Positions 54,134 to 63,980 of a stretch of 64,000 bases of DNA are shown in pieces. Source of the DNA: Brochothrix campestris FSL F6-1037. GTDB taxonomy: Bacteria; Bacillota; Bacilli; Lactobacillales; Listeriaceae. The translations under genes were made by a program, and so were the position numbers. The stretch's first letter is position 1; every line of letters begins with the position of its first letter. The notes beneath the pieces were generated by a model. It was not told the origin of the DNA and ran no database searches. It was given only the letters and a program-made list of their open reading frames with translations. The stretch lies in assembly GCF_000525915.1 (NCBI RefSeq), contig NZ_AODH01000004.1, positions 1 to 64,000 of the forward strand, written 5' to 3'.

Positions 54134-55129
54134 TTATTTATCTTCACCAATCTCTTCAATCGGTTGTTGCAGTGCTTCATTCACTAAGGCGCGAACAGCA
54201 TCAGTTGACTTGGTGTTCATCAAAGCATTGCGTAGTTCGGCTGCGCCTTTGAAGCCGCGTACATAAATTTTAAAGAAACGGTGCATATGTGTAAAGGGAC
54301 GAGGTTCGGTTATTTTTGCATAGTGATCATAAAGGTCAACTTGCAACAACAATAAGTTTAAAAAGTCAGCAGCTGAATGTGCTTGTGGCTCGATCTCGAA
54401 AGCATAAGGGTTTGTGAAAACACCACGGCCAATCATCACACCATCCACACCATATTTTTCGACGAGTGCTAAACCATCGGCACGATTCGCAATGTCGCCA
54501 TTAATCGTTAGCAATGTTTGTGGTGCAATTTCATCACGCAGCTGCTTAATTGCTGGAATCAGTTCGTAATGCGCATCGACCTTACTCATTTCTTTACGCG
54601 TCCGCAAATGAATCGTTAAGTTAGCAATGTCTTGTTTTAACACATGAGTTAGCCAGTCACGCCATTCATCGATTTGGGTAAAGCCAAGACGTGTTTTGAC
54701 ACTAACAGGCAGCCCACCTGTTTTAGCAGCCTGAATAATTTCAGCCGCATTTTCAGGGTAATTGATTAAGCCGGAGCCGCGTCCTTTTGAAACCACGTTT
54801 TGAACGGGGCAGCCCATGTTTAAGTCAACGCCTTTAAAGCCCATTTCTTTCATGCCTATACTCATCTGTGCAAACAATTCGGGTTTGTTACCCCAAATGT
54901 GTGCAACTAACGGCTGCTCATCCTCAGTAAAGGTTAAACGACCACGCACGCTTTCTTTGCCTTTAGGGTGGCAGTAACTTTCCGTATTAGTGAACTCGGT
55001 AAAAAAGACATCGGGTTTGGCAGCTTCACTAATGACGTGTCGAAAGACAACATCGGTCACATCTTCCATTGGTGCTAATATAAAAAACGGCTTTGGTAAA
55101 TCAAGCCAAAAATTGTCTTGCTTAGTCAT
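54134..55129 (-). CDS. dus: tRNA-dihydrouridine synthase
   Basis: 331-aa FMN enzyme that reduces uridines in tRNA D-loops. [13 protein letters not shown] start, [18 protein letters not shown] with the catalytic Cys, TVKTRLGF-like [22 protein letters not shown] and [15 protein letters not shown] at the FMN phosphate site. Single-gene unit, no nearby partner. Confidence 0.94.
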   Translation of the reverse strand: MTKQDNFWLDLPKPFFILAPMEDVTDVVFRHVISEAAKPDVFFTEFTNTESYCHPKGKESVRGRLTFTEDEQPLVAHIWGNKPELFAQMSIGMKEMGFKGVDLNMGCPVQNVVSKGRGSGLINYPENAAEIIQAAKTGGLPVSVKTRLGFTQIDEWRDWLTHVLKQDIANLTIHLRTRKEMSKVDAHYELIPAIKQLRDEIAPQTLLTINGDIANRADGLALVEKYGVDGVMIGRGVFTNPYAFEIEPQAHSAADFLNLLLLQVDLYDHYAKITEPRPFTHMHRFFKIYVRGFKGAAELRNALMNTKSTDAVRALVNEALQQPIEEIGEDK

Positions 55130-55215
55130 TTCATCTTCTCCTTAGTCATTATCTTCTAAATTATACATGCTCATAAATAGTATCATTTTTCGGCGGAACT
55201 TGCACAGACTTTCGC

Positions 55216-55812
55216 TCATGATGGTCTTATTTTTTTTTGAATAAAAGCGATGATATTAATGTAGAGAGTCGTTAGTTCCATCGGTGTTTGATCGAGGTCA
55301 TTTTGGAGCCACTGTTCAATCAAGCCTAAAAAGGCCGATGTGATAAAGGCGATAAAATAATCAAGTGGTACATTGAGGTTTTGCTGGTAATAGTCGTTTT
55401 TGCTGAGATTAATTTGCACTTTTTCTGCAAAAGCTGCCTTAAAACGAAGGTGAAAACCAGCCCGACCATGGTCACTTAAAAAAATCTTCAGCAAGGGTGA
55501 TTGGGTGGCGATAGATCGAAATAAACTGGCCGCTAACAGTTCCTGCTCTTTGGCAAAGGTAGCAGGAGTGGCATAGCGCGCCTGTAACTCGTCAAGATGA
55601 TTGCCGATATCAGTAAACAGTTGCTGTTCGACCTTATCGAGGAGGTCGAACTTATCCAGATAATGTAAATAGAACGTGCCGCGGTTAATCTTTGCTGCCG
55701 CGGTAATGTCACCAATCGTAATCGTATCAAATGTTTTCTTACTCATAATGTTAATAAATGCTTCGGTAATAAGTGCTTTCGTGCGCTTATTTTTTTCGAT
55801 ATAACGACTCAT
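55216..55812 (-). CDS. TetR-family regulator
   Basis: 198 aa from ATG 55812 (GAAAGAGGTG upstream). N-terminal HTH (about 10-55, TFDTITIGDITAAAKINRGT then FYLHYLDKFDLL) and a helical ligand/dimer domain (about 80-190). It faces the exporter gene across two identical palindromes and probably represses both. Confidence 0.93.
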   Translation of the reverse strand: MSRYIEKNKRTKALITEAFINIMSKKTFDTITIGDITAAAKINRGTFYLHYLDKFDLLDKVEQQLFTDIGNHLDELQARYATPATFAKEQELLAASLFRSIATQSPLLKIFLSDHGRAGFHLRFKAAFAEKVQINLSKNDYYQQNLNVPLDYFIAFITSAFLGLIEQWLQNDLDQTPMELTTLYINIIAFIQKKIRPS

Positions 55813-55831
55813 AAACACCTCTTTCTCAAAA

Positions 55832-55914
55832 ATGAACAAGTTGTTCACTTTTGTTGATTGCTTTGGTTTGTTGCTCATTATATGATAATAACATAAAAAT
55901 AAACAAGTTGTTCA
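55832..55914. promoter_or_regulatory. Two TetR operators in the divergent promoter
   Basis: TGAACAAGTTGTTCA (55833-55847) and AAACAAGTTGTTCA (55901-55914) share the palindrome GAACAAGTTGTTC-type core. They lie 68 bp apart, one near each gene start. Confidence 0.82.
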
Positions 55915-55936
55915 AATTTGGAAGGGGATAGTTAAC

Positions 55937-57070
55937 GTGCGATTATTTAAAGAAAAATTAGCCTGGGCGGCACCGATTGCGGTTATTTTAATCATTGCTT
56001 TATTTTCGGTCAACCTCTTTGTGCAAGGGGATCCACAAATTAAAAATTTACCGGTTGCATTGATTGTGAATGATGAAGGTAAAAACGTCGATGCGGTTAA
56101 AACAGCCGTGAAAAACATGAGCCAAGGCGTCGATGGTGCAGAGCCAGTGATTGCTTTTACAACTGAAAAAGAGGCTGATATTGACACGCTCTTTAATGAC
56201 AAAACCTATTATGCGGCCTTAGTTGTTCCAAAAGGCTATCATGATGCACTGACAGATGCGGTTAAAAATAAGCAACCAGCAACCTTAAAAGTGTATGTGA
56301 ACCAAGGATACAATGCGACGGGGGCCAATGCGGCAAAAACGGCCTTAACAGCACTCGTTAATCAAATGAGTCAACAGTATTCAACAACCTTTATTAAACA
56401 ACTAGGGGATAAACAAATTGATGCGGCTGATGCAACCGTGCTGGCGAATCCAATTGTGGCACAAGATAAAGTCTTTAATGCTGTGACAGCAAAAACAGCC
56501 AATGGGAGTGCACCGTTATTAATGGCGATGCCAGCTTGGGTCGGTGCTTTAATCGGTGGCTTCATCGTCTTTTTAGCAACCGCAAGCATTGTAAAAAAAG
56601 AACGCTTGAACCGGTCACAAGTGCTACGCTTAATGAGCAATCAACTGCTGTTTGGGATTATCATCGCCTTATTCTCAGGCTTTACAGTCGCAACCATCGG
56701 CACAATTGCGGATATTGCGATGCCGAGCTATTTATTAGTGGCGCTATTCGTGTCATTTGCTGCTTTCTGTTTCTACTTACTCGTTTCAGCGGTAACCGCG
56801 TGGATCGGCAAACCAGCCATTACGCTTTTCATGGTGGTAATGTTATTAGGCATGGGTGTCATTATGATGCCACCTGAAATGCTTCCTGATTTCTTCGTCA
56901 ACTTTGTTCGTCCATGGATTCCCATCCGCTTTGCTGCTGAAGGCTTACGTGATATTTTCTACTTCGGTAGCGGCTTCTATACTGGTCATTCATTTAATGT
57001 GATTGCCGGCATTGGAATCGTTGGTTTAATCGTCTTTGTGTTATCAGGATTTAAACGACAAAATCGTTAA
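55937..57070 (+). CDS. YhgE/Pip-like ABC-2 type membrane protein
   Basis: 377 aa from GTG 55937 (GGAAGGGG upstream). N-terminal helix (about 10-30), an extracytoplasmic domain (about 35-190; LPVALIVNDEGKN, YYAALVVPKGYHDAL) and five or six C-terminal helices. The layout matches the YhgE/ABC-2 group of exporters. It is controlled by the divergent TetR gene, as for drug or phage-receptor-linked exporters. Confidence 0.85.
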   Translation: MRLFKEKLAWAAPIAVILIIALFSVNLFVQGDPQIKNLPVALIVNDEGKNVDAVKTAVKNMSQGVDGAEPVIAFTTEKEADIDTLFNDKTYYAALVVPKGYHDALTDAVKNKQPATLKVYVNQGYNATGANAAKTALTALVNQMSQQYSTTFIKQLGDKQIDAADATVLANPIVAQDKVFNAVTAKTANGSAPLLMAMPAWVGALIGGFIVFLATASIVKKERLNRSQVLRLMSNQLLFGIIIALFSGFTVATIGTIADIAMPSYLLVALFVSFAAFCFYLLVSAVTAWIGKPAITLFMVVMLLGMGVIMMPPEMLPDFFVNFVRPWIPIRFAAEGLRDIFYFGSGFYTGHSFNVIAGIGIVGLIVFVLSGFKRQNR

Positions 57071-57077
57071 ATAAAAT

Positions 57078-57112
57078 GCCCCCGTAACGTTTTGGTTACG
57101 GGGGCGTTTTAT
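57078..57112. terminator. Bidirectional terminator
   Basis: GCCCCCGTAAC-GTTTTG-GTTACGGGGGC followed by GTTTTAT on the plus and ATTTTATTT on the minus strand. It ends both the exporter and the converging GH1 operon. Confidence 0.88.
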
Positions 57113-57126
57113 GTCTAAAAAGCTAT

Positions 57127-58501
57127 TTAAAAACCATTGTTCTCACTGACTGTTTTAAACCAGAGACCACTTTTTTTGAGCGAACGCTCATACGGAGCGT
57201 TTAAAGCCATCCGATAAAAACCATAGCGATTAGTATAGCCGTTAAGCCATGACCAACAGTCAACAAAGGTCCACGTATGATAGCCAAAACAGTTGCTGCC
57301 AGCAGCAATGCCACGATGTAATTGTCGCAAATGATCCTGCATAAAAGTAATGCGGTAATCATCTTCAATCATGCCAGCAGCGTTCATGAAGCGGTCCTCA
57401 TCGGCCACGCCCATCCCATTTTCAGCCACGTACCACGGAATGTTGTGATACTCATCTTTAATCATCACAGCCATGTCATAGAGTGCTTCGGGGTATATTT
57501 CCCACCCACGGTAATGGTTCATTTTTTTGGCAGGCCAATCATAAGGACTGTAAAAATCTGCCGGCATTTGCGCAGGGGATTTTGGCTGTGTCGGCGCTTG
57601 CACCCGGCGTGGTTGGTAATAGTTAAGGCCGAGAAAATCAACGGGATTAGCAGCGATGCGAGCTGCATCACCATCTTCGGTTAGTGGCATGAGCTGATGT
57701 TCGCTCAATAAGGCAATCAAGGCTGGCGGAAAGTGTCCAAGCACACAAGGGTCGAGAAAACTTTTGCTATTAAGGAGATCGGCCGCATCTTTTGCGCGTT
57801 GATCGGCCGCTGATTCACTGCGAGCATAGGTTGGTGAAATGTTAAGAATTATTCCAATTGAGCCTTTGAAACCACCGGTTTTAAAGGCTTCAACAGCGGC
57901 AATATGGGCCATTAGCGTATGGTAGCCGACTTGGACAGCTTTTTTTTAAATCGACCACTGCTGGATAATGATAACCGAATAAGTAGCCACATTCAACATG
58001 AACAATCGGTTCATTAAAAGTCGTCCATTGTGGCACGAGATCGCCAAAAAGGTCAAAGGCAGTCTGTGCATAAAAGGCGAAGGCATTAACCGATTCACGA
58101 GTTTCCCATCCACCTTTTTCCATCAACCACCATGGCATATCGAAATGAAAGAGGTTAATAATGGGGTGGATGTGAGCCTTATTAAGGGCTTTAAAATAGT
58201 CGCGGTAATAAGAAACAGCTTCTTCATTGATGTTTTTTCCGTCAGGCAATAAGCGAGTCCATGAGATGGATGTGCGATAAGAAGTCAGGCCAATTGCTTG
58301 CATCCGCTTAATATCATCAGCATAGCATTCATAGACATTAGAGGTGATAGCGGGGCCTTGATTCGGTTGGAAGTTAGCTGGTGCAAGCTCATACCATTTA
58401 TCCCAAGTTGAGGGGCTTTTTCCGTTTAAGAGGGCATGTCCTTCGGTTTGGGGAGCAGAGGCGGCAGCGCCCCATAAAAAATTAGTTGGAAACTGGTACA
58501 T
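57127..58501 (-). CDS. GH1 beta-glycosidase, frameshifted
   Basis: GH1 family enzyme of about 457 aa, hydrolysing beta-glucosides/galactosides or their 6-phosphates. ATG 58501 (MYQFPTNFLWGAAASAPQTE; GTGAGGTC upstream). TFNEP holds the acid/base Glu and VAENGMG the nucleophile Glu; C-terminal WTFVDCWSWLNGY is typical. An eight-T run (57940-57947) breaks the frame; one base less restores LKKAVQVGYHTLMAHIAAVE. The start overlaps the fucosidase stop by 20 bp. The frame indel is likely a sequencing error. Confidence 0.9.
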
Positions 58502-59828
58502 AAGAGACCTCACTTTCTAATAGTAGTGTTAAAGCAGTAATTGATGTGGCAGCTGGAAGAGTAACTTGTCCTTTTATAATGCAGAGACTTTCACCTGTAT
58601 CAGTTACCAGACATTGGCTTAGCGGACTGTTGAGTTGCAAATCAGCTAATGTCAAGCTAGTAGCTGTTGGCTGTGGTAATAAAAAGGCGAACACTTTGTT
58701 CTCCTTTTGAGTGAAATACCAAGGGTCAAGGGCCTTGATGTTAAAGGGACGGGTGCCATAAATACCGTCACCAAATCGTTTGAGCCACGCGCCAAATTCG
58801 CTCAGAAGCTGCTGCGCCTCCAAAGGTAAAGAGCCATCTGGTTTAGGACCGATGCCAAAAATCACATTGCCACCCAGTGCTACGATTTTTACGAGCGTTT
58901 CCAGCAATTCAGCGAAGGATTTATAGGTGTCATTCGGCACGTACCCCCAATTTTTGGCAAAGGGAATATTGCTTTCCCAAGCTTTAAGCGGTAATTCAGT
59001 CGGAATCTGACGTTCCGGCGTAACGTAGTTTTCAAAGGCACCGCCAATCGTACGGTCAACAACGAGCAGATTCGGTTGCAATTGCCGTAATTGTGGCACG
59101 AGTGTTGTCATATCAAGCTGTTCGTTGTTGGCACGATTCACCCAACCACCATCAAGCCACAGAATGTCTAATTCGCCGTAGTTTTGGCACAGTTCAGTCA
59201 ATTGCGCAGCAACAAAGTCGTTAAACTTTTGCCAGAGTGCGGGTTGTTTGAGCGGGTCATAGCTTGCATAACGGCCACGTGGCTCAGAACCGGGCACCCA
59301 ATAAGCAGGATGGTGCCAATCGGCTTTAGAGTAATAAGCACCAACGGCCAGCTGTTCCTTTTTAAAGGCGGTTGCAAGCGCTTTGAAAACATCAGCTGTT
59401 GGTTGGACAGCATAAGGACAGTCAGATGCCGTCATTTTATAGTCAGTCTGCTGTGTATCGTACATTGTAAAGCCATCGTGATGTTTCGTCGTAAACAGCA
59501 TATAGTTAAAACCAGCTGCCTTAATTTGCTGTGCCCAAGCTGTTGCATCAAATTGGAGGGGATTGAACTGCTGATTGAGTCGCCAATAATCTTGACGCAA
59601 CACGTCTAAATCATCACGCCACGGTTTTTTACGGGCCCACTCATCTTCAGCCGATAGTTGCCATGATTCAACAATGCCGGCTTCGCTATAGAGACCCCAA
59701 TGAAAAATGACACCGATTTTTTGATCTTTAAACCAGTCAATTTTTTTGGCTAAGCCAGGTGTGAGCGCTTGATACCGTTCTAGCGCTGTATCATCATTTG
59801 ATTCAATATCTGCACGGTTAATCGCCAT
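58482..59828 (-). CDS. GH29 alpha-L-fucosidase
   Basis: 448 aa, without signal peptide, so intracellular. GVIFHWGLYSEAGIVESWQL, MLFTTKHHDGFTMYDT and ILWLDGGW with the nucleophile Asp are GH29 signatures. Length fits. It lies 4 bp after the LacI gene and before GH1 in one operon, which suggests the operon handles a fucosylated or otherwise decorated oligosaccharide imported by the PTS. Confidence 0.93.
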   Translation of the reverse strand: MAINRADIESNDDTALERYQALTPGLAKKIDWFKDQKIGVIFHWGLYSEAGIVESWQLSAEDEWARKKPWRDDLDVLRQDYWRLNQQFNPLQFDATAWAQQIKAAGFNYMLFTTKHHDGFTMYDTQQTDYKMTASDCPYAVQPTADVFKALATAFKKEQLAVGAYYSKADWHHPAYWVPGSEPRGRYASYDPLKQPALWQKFNDFVAAQLTELCQNYGELDILWLDGGWVNRANNEQLDMTTLVPQLRQLQPNLLVVDRTIGGAFENYVTPERQIPTELPLKAWESNIPFAKNWGYVPNDTYKSFAELLETLVKIVALGGNVIFGIGPKPDGSLPLEAQQLLSEFGAWLKRFGDGIYGTRPFNIKALDPWYFTQKENKVFAFLLPQPTATSLTLADLQLNSPLSQCLVTDTGESLCIIKGQVTLPAATSITALTLLLESEVSYVPVSN

Positions 59829-59832
59829 CTAA

Positions 59833-60842
59833 TCACTCGCTTTTTAGGTTATTTTTAACAATGGAGTCACGCCATAAAATCGTATTGGTGAGTGTAAAGG
59901 TTTCACTTTTTAAGTGGTCTTGATTGCGAATCTTTTCAAGCAGTCGTTCGACCGCTAATTGACCAATTAGCGGAATCGGTTGTTTGATGACCGTAAGCTG
60001 TGGATAAAAGATATCACTGGCATCAAAATAATCGTAACTGGCAAACGAAAGAGCACTGCCAATGTGGATTTGTTGTGTATGAATTGTCTGCAACGCCCCC
60101 AGTGACATGTTGTAGTTACAGACGAACACGGCAGTGACTTTTTGTGTGAGCAAATGGGCCATGCCACGGGCACCACTTTCTTTAGAATAATCACCGTAAT
60201 AAATCAGCTCTTCTGCTAACAGCTGTTGCTGTGCTTCAAACGCATCAAGAATGCCTAGAAAACGTTCACGTGCAACATAGTCGGTTTGTGGTGCAACAAT
60301 TACACCAATCCGCTCGTGTCCGAGCTCAAGCATCTTGGCGAGTACCTTTGTTGTGCTGGCACGATTATCGACGACAATCGAATCGATTTGGGAATTATCG
60401 AGTGGTGTAATCAATGATACGATGGGAAATGGTAAGTGTTTCAACATGTCTAGCTGCGGCCACTGTTGCTCGGCACCGACAATAATTAAGCCATCGATTG
60501 CACGAGAGGCAAAATAGTTGAGCTTTTTGGGAATCAGTTGTGGATCATCACGGTAATTCGATAATAACAGTGAATAGCCGAGTGGTTCTAATACATCATC
60601 AATTTTGGCGACAAGAGCAGCACTGAAATTACTTTGCATGTTATTCATTAATAAGCCAATTGTGTGCGTTTCGCTACTTTTTAATCCTTTGGCAAAAAAA
60701 GTTTTTCTTTGTAATCCAAGGCTTCAATCGCAGCAGCAATTTTTTTGGCGTTTTGAGGTCGCAGTTTATGACCGTTTAAGTAGCCAGAGACACTACCGAC
60801 AGAAACACCGGCCTGTTTGGCGACTTCTTGAATCGTTGCCAT
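59833..60842 (-). CDS. LacI-family regulator, frameshifted
   Basis: About 336 aa. ATG 60842: MATIQEVAKQAGVSVGSVSG then YLNGHKLRPQNAKKIAAAIE is the HTH and hinge. The frame breaks around 60694-60706 (seven-A and five-T runs); one extra base restores YKEKTFFAKGLKSSETHTIG, then the periplasmic-binding-type ligand domain follows (GLLMNNMQSNFSAALVAKID). It sits inside the operon and presumably binds the palindrome upstream of EIIC. Confidence 0.9.
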
Positions 60843-60857
60843 TGAGATTCCACCTTT

Positions 60858-62192
60858 CTATTGTGTTTGATTAAGTTTTTTTATTAATTGATTGCTTGCA
60901 AGTACAAAAGGTAAATAGATGAAAATATCGAGGATGAAAAGCGCTGCCGCCAGTAAGGTAGCAGGAATGTCACCTGCTGTTGTTACCCAAGCAGTAATAA
61001 TCGGTGGAAGTGTCCATGGTGGAATGACGACACTTTTAGCAACGAGTCCCATCACAGTGAGCGGATAGGCAATCGCGAGGTTGATGAGTGGCACGCAGAT
61101 AAAAGGAATCACAAAGAACGGATTCATCACAACGGGTAAACTAAACATAATTGGTTCAGAGATGTTGAATAAGCTCGGTAGTAGGCCAATTTTTCCGACC
61201 TGACGGTAGTTTTTTTGTTTTGAACCAATAAAGATGGCAATTAAGAAGGGCAAAATCGCACCTGTTCCACCAAAGAGGGTGTACATGCCAATCCAAGGAT
61301 TCGTGACAATGTTTGGAATCGGTAAGCCAGCTGCAAAAGCATCCATGTTTTGTTGAATCGCAATTAACATCGGCGGTGAGGTCACCGACGAGACGATGTT
61401 TTGTCCATGCAGGCCAAAGAACCAAAAAATTTGGGTTAACAACTCAACACTGAACAAGCCAATCGGTGATTGCATTGCAAATTGAAGCGGGCTCGAAATA
61501 ACCTTCGTTACCACATCAGGAATGGTCATCCCTGTTAATGAGACGAAGCTAAACGTACCAACCGCAAAAATGATAATGACGATGGCCTCGGGAATGAGCG
61601 AGTTAAAGGAATCACTAACTGCCGGTGGAACCCCGTCGGGCATACTGATACGTAGTTTTTTATTTTGTGAAATACGCAGTAATAATTCGGTGCCAAGCAG
61701 TGCAGCAATAATACCAACAAACATCCCTCCTGAAGAAGTTAGTGATTGCATGTAGGCACCTGCAATTTCAACCGATTGTTCGGCACCAAGTGGTATTACG
61801 TCATTCATGAGTGGAAACATAATTAATGCAAGCGCAAGGCTTAAAATACCAGCATGTATCGGATTGAAATACTTCGCTTCGATTTTCGAAACGCTCACAT
61901 AATGTGTTGCAAGGCGATAGCCGATTAAAAAGGTTAAATAAATTGTCATGAAACCCATCGTACCATTGTTAACCATCGTCGCTAAATTCGAAAGTGGTCG
62001 TAAATCGAGCCAACTTTGATTGATTTTGACGTTGGTAAAGACGAGGGCGTTTAATAAAATAAAGAGCGAGTTGACCATAATGATGGGCATAATATCAATA
62101 AAACTATCACGAATCGCTACTAAATGACGCTGATTAGCCATTTTAGCAGCCAAGGGCATTAAGCGCGTGCTTAACTTATCAGAAAAAGACAT
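60858..62192 (-). CDS. PTS EIIC permease (cellobiose type)
   Basis: 444 aa from ATG 62192 (MSFSDKLSTRLM; AAGGAAC upstream); a longer open frame to 62300 has no start signal and would overlap the operators. Lac-family EIIC: HLVAIRDSFIDIMPIIMVNS, PDGVPPAVSDSFNSLIPEAI, FGLHGQNIVSSVTSPP, NISEPIMFSLPVVMNPF with the sugar-binding Glu, and PWTLPPIITAWVTTAGD. First gene of the EIIC-LacI-GH29-GH1 operon. No EIIA/EIIB in the window. Confidence 0.93.
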   Translation of the reverse strand: MSFSDKLSTRLMPLAAKMANQRHLVAIRDSFIDIMPIIMVNSLFILLNALVFTNVKINQSWLDLRPLSNLATMVNNGTMGFMTIYLTFLIGYRLATHYVSVSKIEAKYFNPIHAGILSLALALIMFPLMNDVIPLGAEQSVEIAGAYMQSLTSSGGMFVGIIAALLGTELLLRISQNKKLRISMPDGVPPAVSDSFNSLIPEAIVIIIFAVGTFSFVSLTGMTIPDVVTKVISSPLQFAMQSPIGLFSVELLTQIFWFFGLHGQNIVSSVTSPPMLIAIQQNMDAFAAGLPIPNIVTNPWIGMYTLFGGTGAILPFLIAIFIGSKQKNYRQVGKIGLLPSLFNISEPIMFSLPVVMNPFFVIPFICVPLINLAIAYPLTVMGLVAKSVVIPPWTLPPIITAWVTTAGDIPATLLAAALFILDIFIYLPFVLASNQLIKKLNQTQ

Positions 62193-62223
62193 AAATGTTC
62201 CTTCTTTCATCAGTTTATCGTAA

Positions 62224-62270
62224 AACTTGAATCGATTCAAGTTCATCGTAAAACAAAATGTAAACGATTG
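62224..62270. promoter_or_regulatory. LacI operator and cre-like site upstream of EIIC
   Basis: AACTTGAATCGATTCAAGTT (62224-62243) is a perfect 20-bp palindrome with a central CG, as bound by LacI-family regulators. ATGTAAACGATTGCA (about 62257-62271) matches cre at all but one position. Both lie just upstream of the leftward EIIC start. Confidence 0.8.
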
Positions 62271-62302
62271 CAAATACTGTTTTTGAGAGGAACTAATCAT
62301 TA

Positions 62303-62328
62303 GTATTTATAAGATGCAATAAATACTG
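62303..62328. repeat. Inverted repeat of unknown role
   Basis: AGTATTTA-TAAGATGCAA-TAAATACT upstream of the EIIC operon. AT-only arms and no T run; a regulator site rather than a terminator. Confidence 0.5.
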
Positions 62329-62549
62329 TAGCCAAATCAGGGAGAGTTAAACGGAGACCAAGAGAGTGAGGGGATGAAACGATATGATAATTCTCGAAAA
62401 AATAATTTTTGGCGGATGAGTTCTTGCAAGCATCTTTTGAAAGTAGATGATAGAGGGTCTAAAAGTAATTTTTTGCATTAACTTTGTCTGCTCGCTATAC
62501 TTAAGAGGTAAGCGCTTTATTTAAGAGCAAGGATGAATGGAGTGAGAAG
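62329..62549 (+). promoter_or_regulatory. Promoter region of the acetyltransferase operon
   Basis: TTGCAT (62473-62478), 17-bp spacer, TATACT (62496-62501): a good sigma-A promoter. The downstream GGTAAGCGCTTTAT (62507-62520) is a partial cre-like box. The rest of this gap shows no gene. Confidence 0.7.
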
Positions 62550-63170
62550 ATGACAACCGAAAAAGAAAAGATGATAGCAGCACAATTGTATCGTTCGAAT
62601 GATGCCGTACTGAAGGCGGAGATGAAACGGGGACGACAATTGACACGTCTATTTAATACAAGCACAGAAGAACAGCTTGATTATCGTACGACCTTACTGA
62701 AACAGCTGTTTGCAAAGACAGGTGAACAGCTGTACATCGAGCCGAACCTCCGTTGTGATTACGGCACGAATATTACGGTTGGAGAGTCCTTTTATGCCAA
62801 TTATGACTGCGTGCTACTTGATGTAGCGCCGATTACAATCGGTGATAACGTGATGTTTGGCCCGCGTGTTAGCTTGTTAACAGCCAGTCATCCATTGGAT
62901 GCTACGGTTAGAAATAGCGGCTTAGAATATGGAGAAGCAATTACGATTGGCGACAATGTGTGGCTAGGCGGTAGCGTTACGGTTAATCCAGGTGTGACAA
63001 TTGGTGTCAATACAATTATTGGTTCGGGGTCAGTGGTGACGAAAACAATGCCTGCAAATGTTATTGCAGCAGGTAACCCTTGCCGTGTCATTCGCGAACT
63101 AACCACTGCTGATAAGCAGTTATGGGAAGAAAAACAAGCAGCTTATTGGGCTGACTACGAAAACGACTAG
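62550..63170 (+). CDS. Maltose/galactoside O-acetyltransferase (left-handed beta helix)
   Basis: 206 aa. N-terminal Mac domain (EKEKMIAAQLYRSNDAVLKA, KRGRQLTRLFN) and a hexapeptide left-handed beta helix (LRCDYGTNITVGESFYANYD, ITIGDNVMFGPRVSLLTASH with the catalytic His, VTIGVNTIIGSGSVVTKTMP, IAAGNPCRVIREL). It acetylates sugars with acetyl-CoA. GTGAGAAG upstream. A HAD gene follows after 12 bp. Confidence 0.93.
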   Translation: MTTEKEKMIAAQLYRSNDAVLKAEMKRGRQLTRLFNTSTEEQLDYRTTLLKQLFAKTGEQLYIEPNLRCDYGTNITVGESFYANYDCVLLDVAPITIGDNVMFGPRVSLLTASHPLDATVRNSGLEYGEAITIGDNVWLGGSVTVNPGVTIGVNTIIGSGSVVTKTMPANVIAAGNPCRVIRELTTADKQLWEEKQAAYWADYEND

Positions 63171-63182
63171 AGGAGCAATTAG

Positions 63183-63980
63183 ATGGTGAAAATGATCGCA
63201 GTAGATATGGATGGAACTTTTTTAAGTTCAGCGAAAGACTATAATAGAGCACGTTTTCAGAGGTTGTATCAAAAAATGCAGGAGCAAGATGTTAAATTTG
63301 TTGTTGCCAGTGGTAATCAGTACTACCAATTGACCTCTTTTTTTGCGGACATTGCGGCTGACATTTCGTTTGTTGCCGAGAATGGGGCATTAGTTATTAG
63401 TGAAGGTGATGAACTGCTCTGTGGCAAGTTGAAACCAGCGCTGATTACAGAGGTTTTAGCCTTTTTAGATAGCCAGCAAGAGGTGCGTGTTATCTTATGC
63501 GGACGTCATAGCGCATACGTACGTGTGAGTGAACCCGCAAGCTTTATCACACAAGCGAGTCAGTATTATCATCGCTTGGCGACCGTTGCTGATTTTAAGA
63601 CCTTACCGGCTGATGTGTTATTTAAGTTTGCCTTACATGTACCAATCGCAGAGACGGAACAACGGATGGCTGCCATCAACGAGCGTTTTAGTGGTAGGAT
63701 TAAAGCAGTCACCAGTGGTCATGGCGATATTGACTTAATCATTCCTGGCTTACATAAGGCGAATGGGTTACGCGTATTACAAGAAAAATGGCAGATTCGT
63801 GCAGAGGATATTGCGGCCTTTGGTGATGGTGGCAATGACCTCGAAATGCTCAGCCATGTTGGTCAGAGCTATGCGATGGAAAATGGGAGTGCGATTGTAC
63901 GTGCGACTGCTAAATACATTGCCCCCCGAAATGATGCTGAAGGCGTACTGACGGTTATGGAAGAATTACTGGAGAAATAA
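63183..63980 (+). CDS. Cof-type HAD phosphatase
   Basis: 265 aa. HAD motif I AVDMDGTFLSS with both Asp, motif II VVASGNQYYQ, motif III Lys (HKANGLRVLQEKW) and motif IV FGDGGNDLEML. The Cof-type cap lies between about residues 85 and 190. It dephosphorylates sugar or cofactor phosphates. Adjacent to the acetyltransferase in one operon; complete before the right edge. Confidence 0.93.
   Translation: MVKMIAVDMDGTFLSSAKDYNRARFQRLYQKMQEQDVKFVVASGNQYYQLTSFFADIAADISFVAENGALVISEGDELLCGKLKPALITEVLAFLDSQQEVRVILCGRHSAYVRVSEPASFITQASQYYHRLATVADFKTLPADVLFKFALHVPIAETEQRMAAINERFSGRIKAVTSGHGDIDLIIPGLHKANGLRVLQEKWQIRAEDIAAFGDGGNDLEMLSHVGQSYAMENGSAIVRATAKYIAPRNDAEGVLTVMEELLEK

Noticed and set aside
59184-59609. 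141-aa plus-strand frame opposite the fucosidase gene
   Set aside because: Antisense to a complete GH29 domain and not preceded by a start signal.
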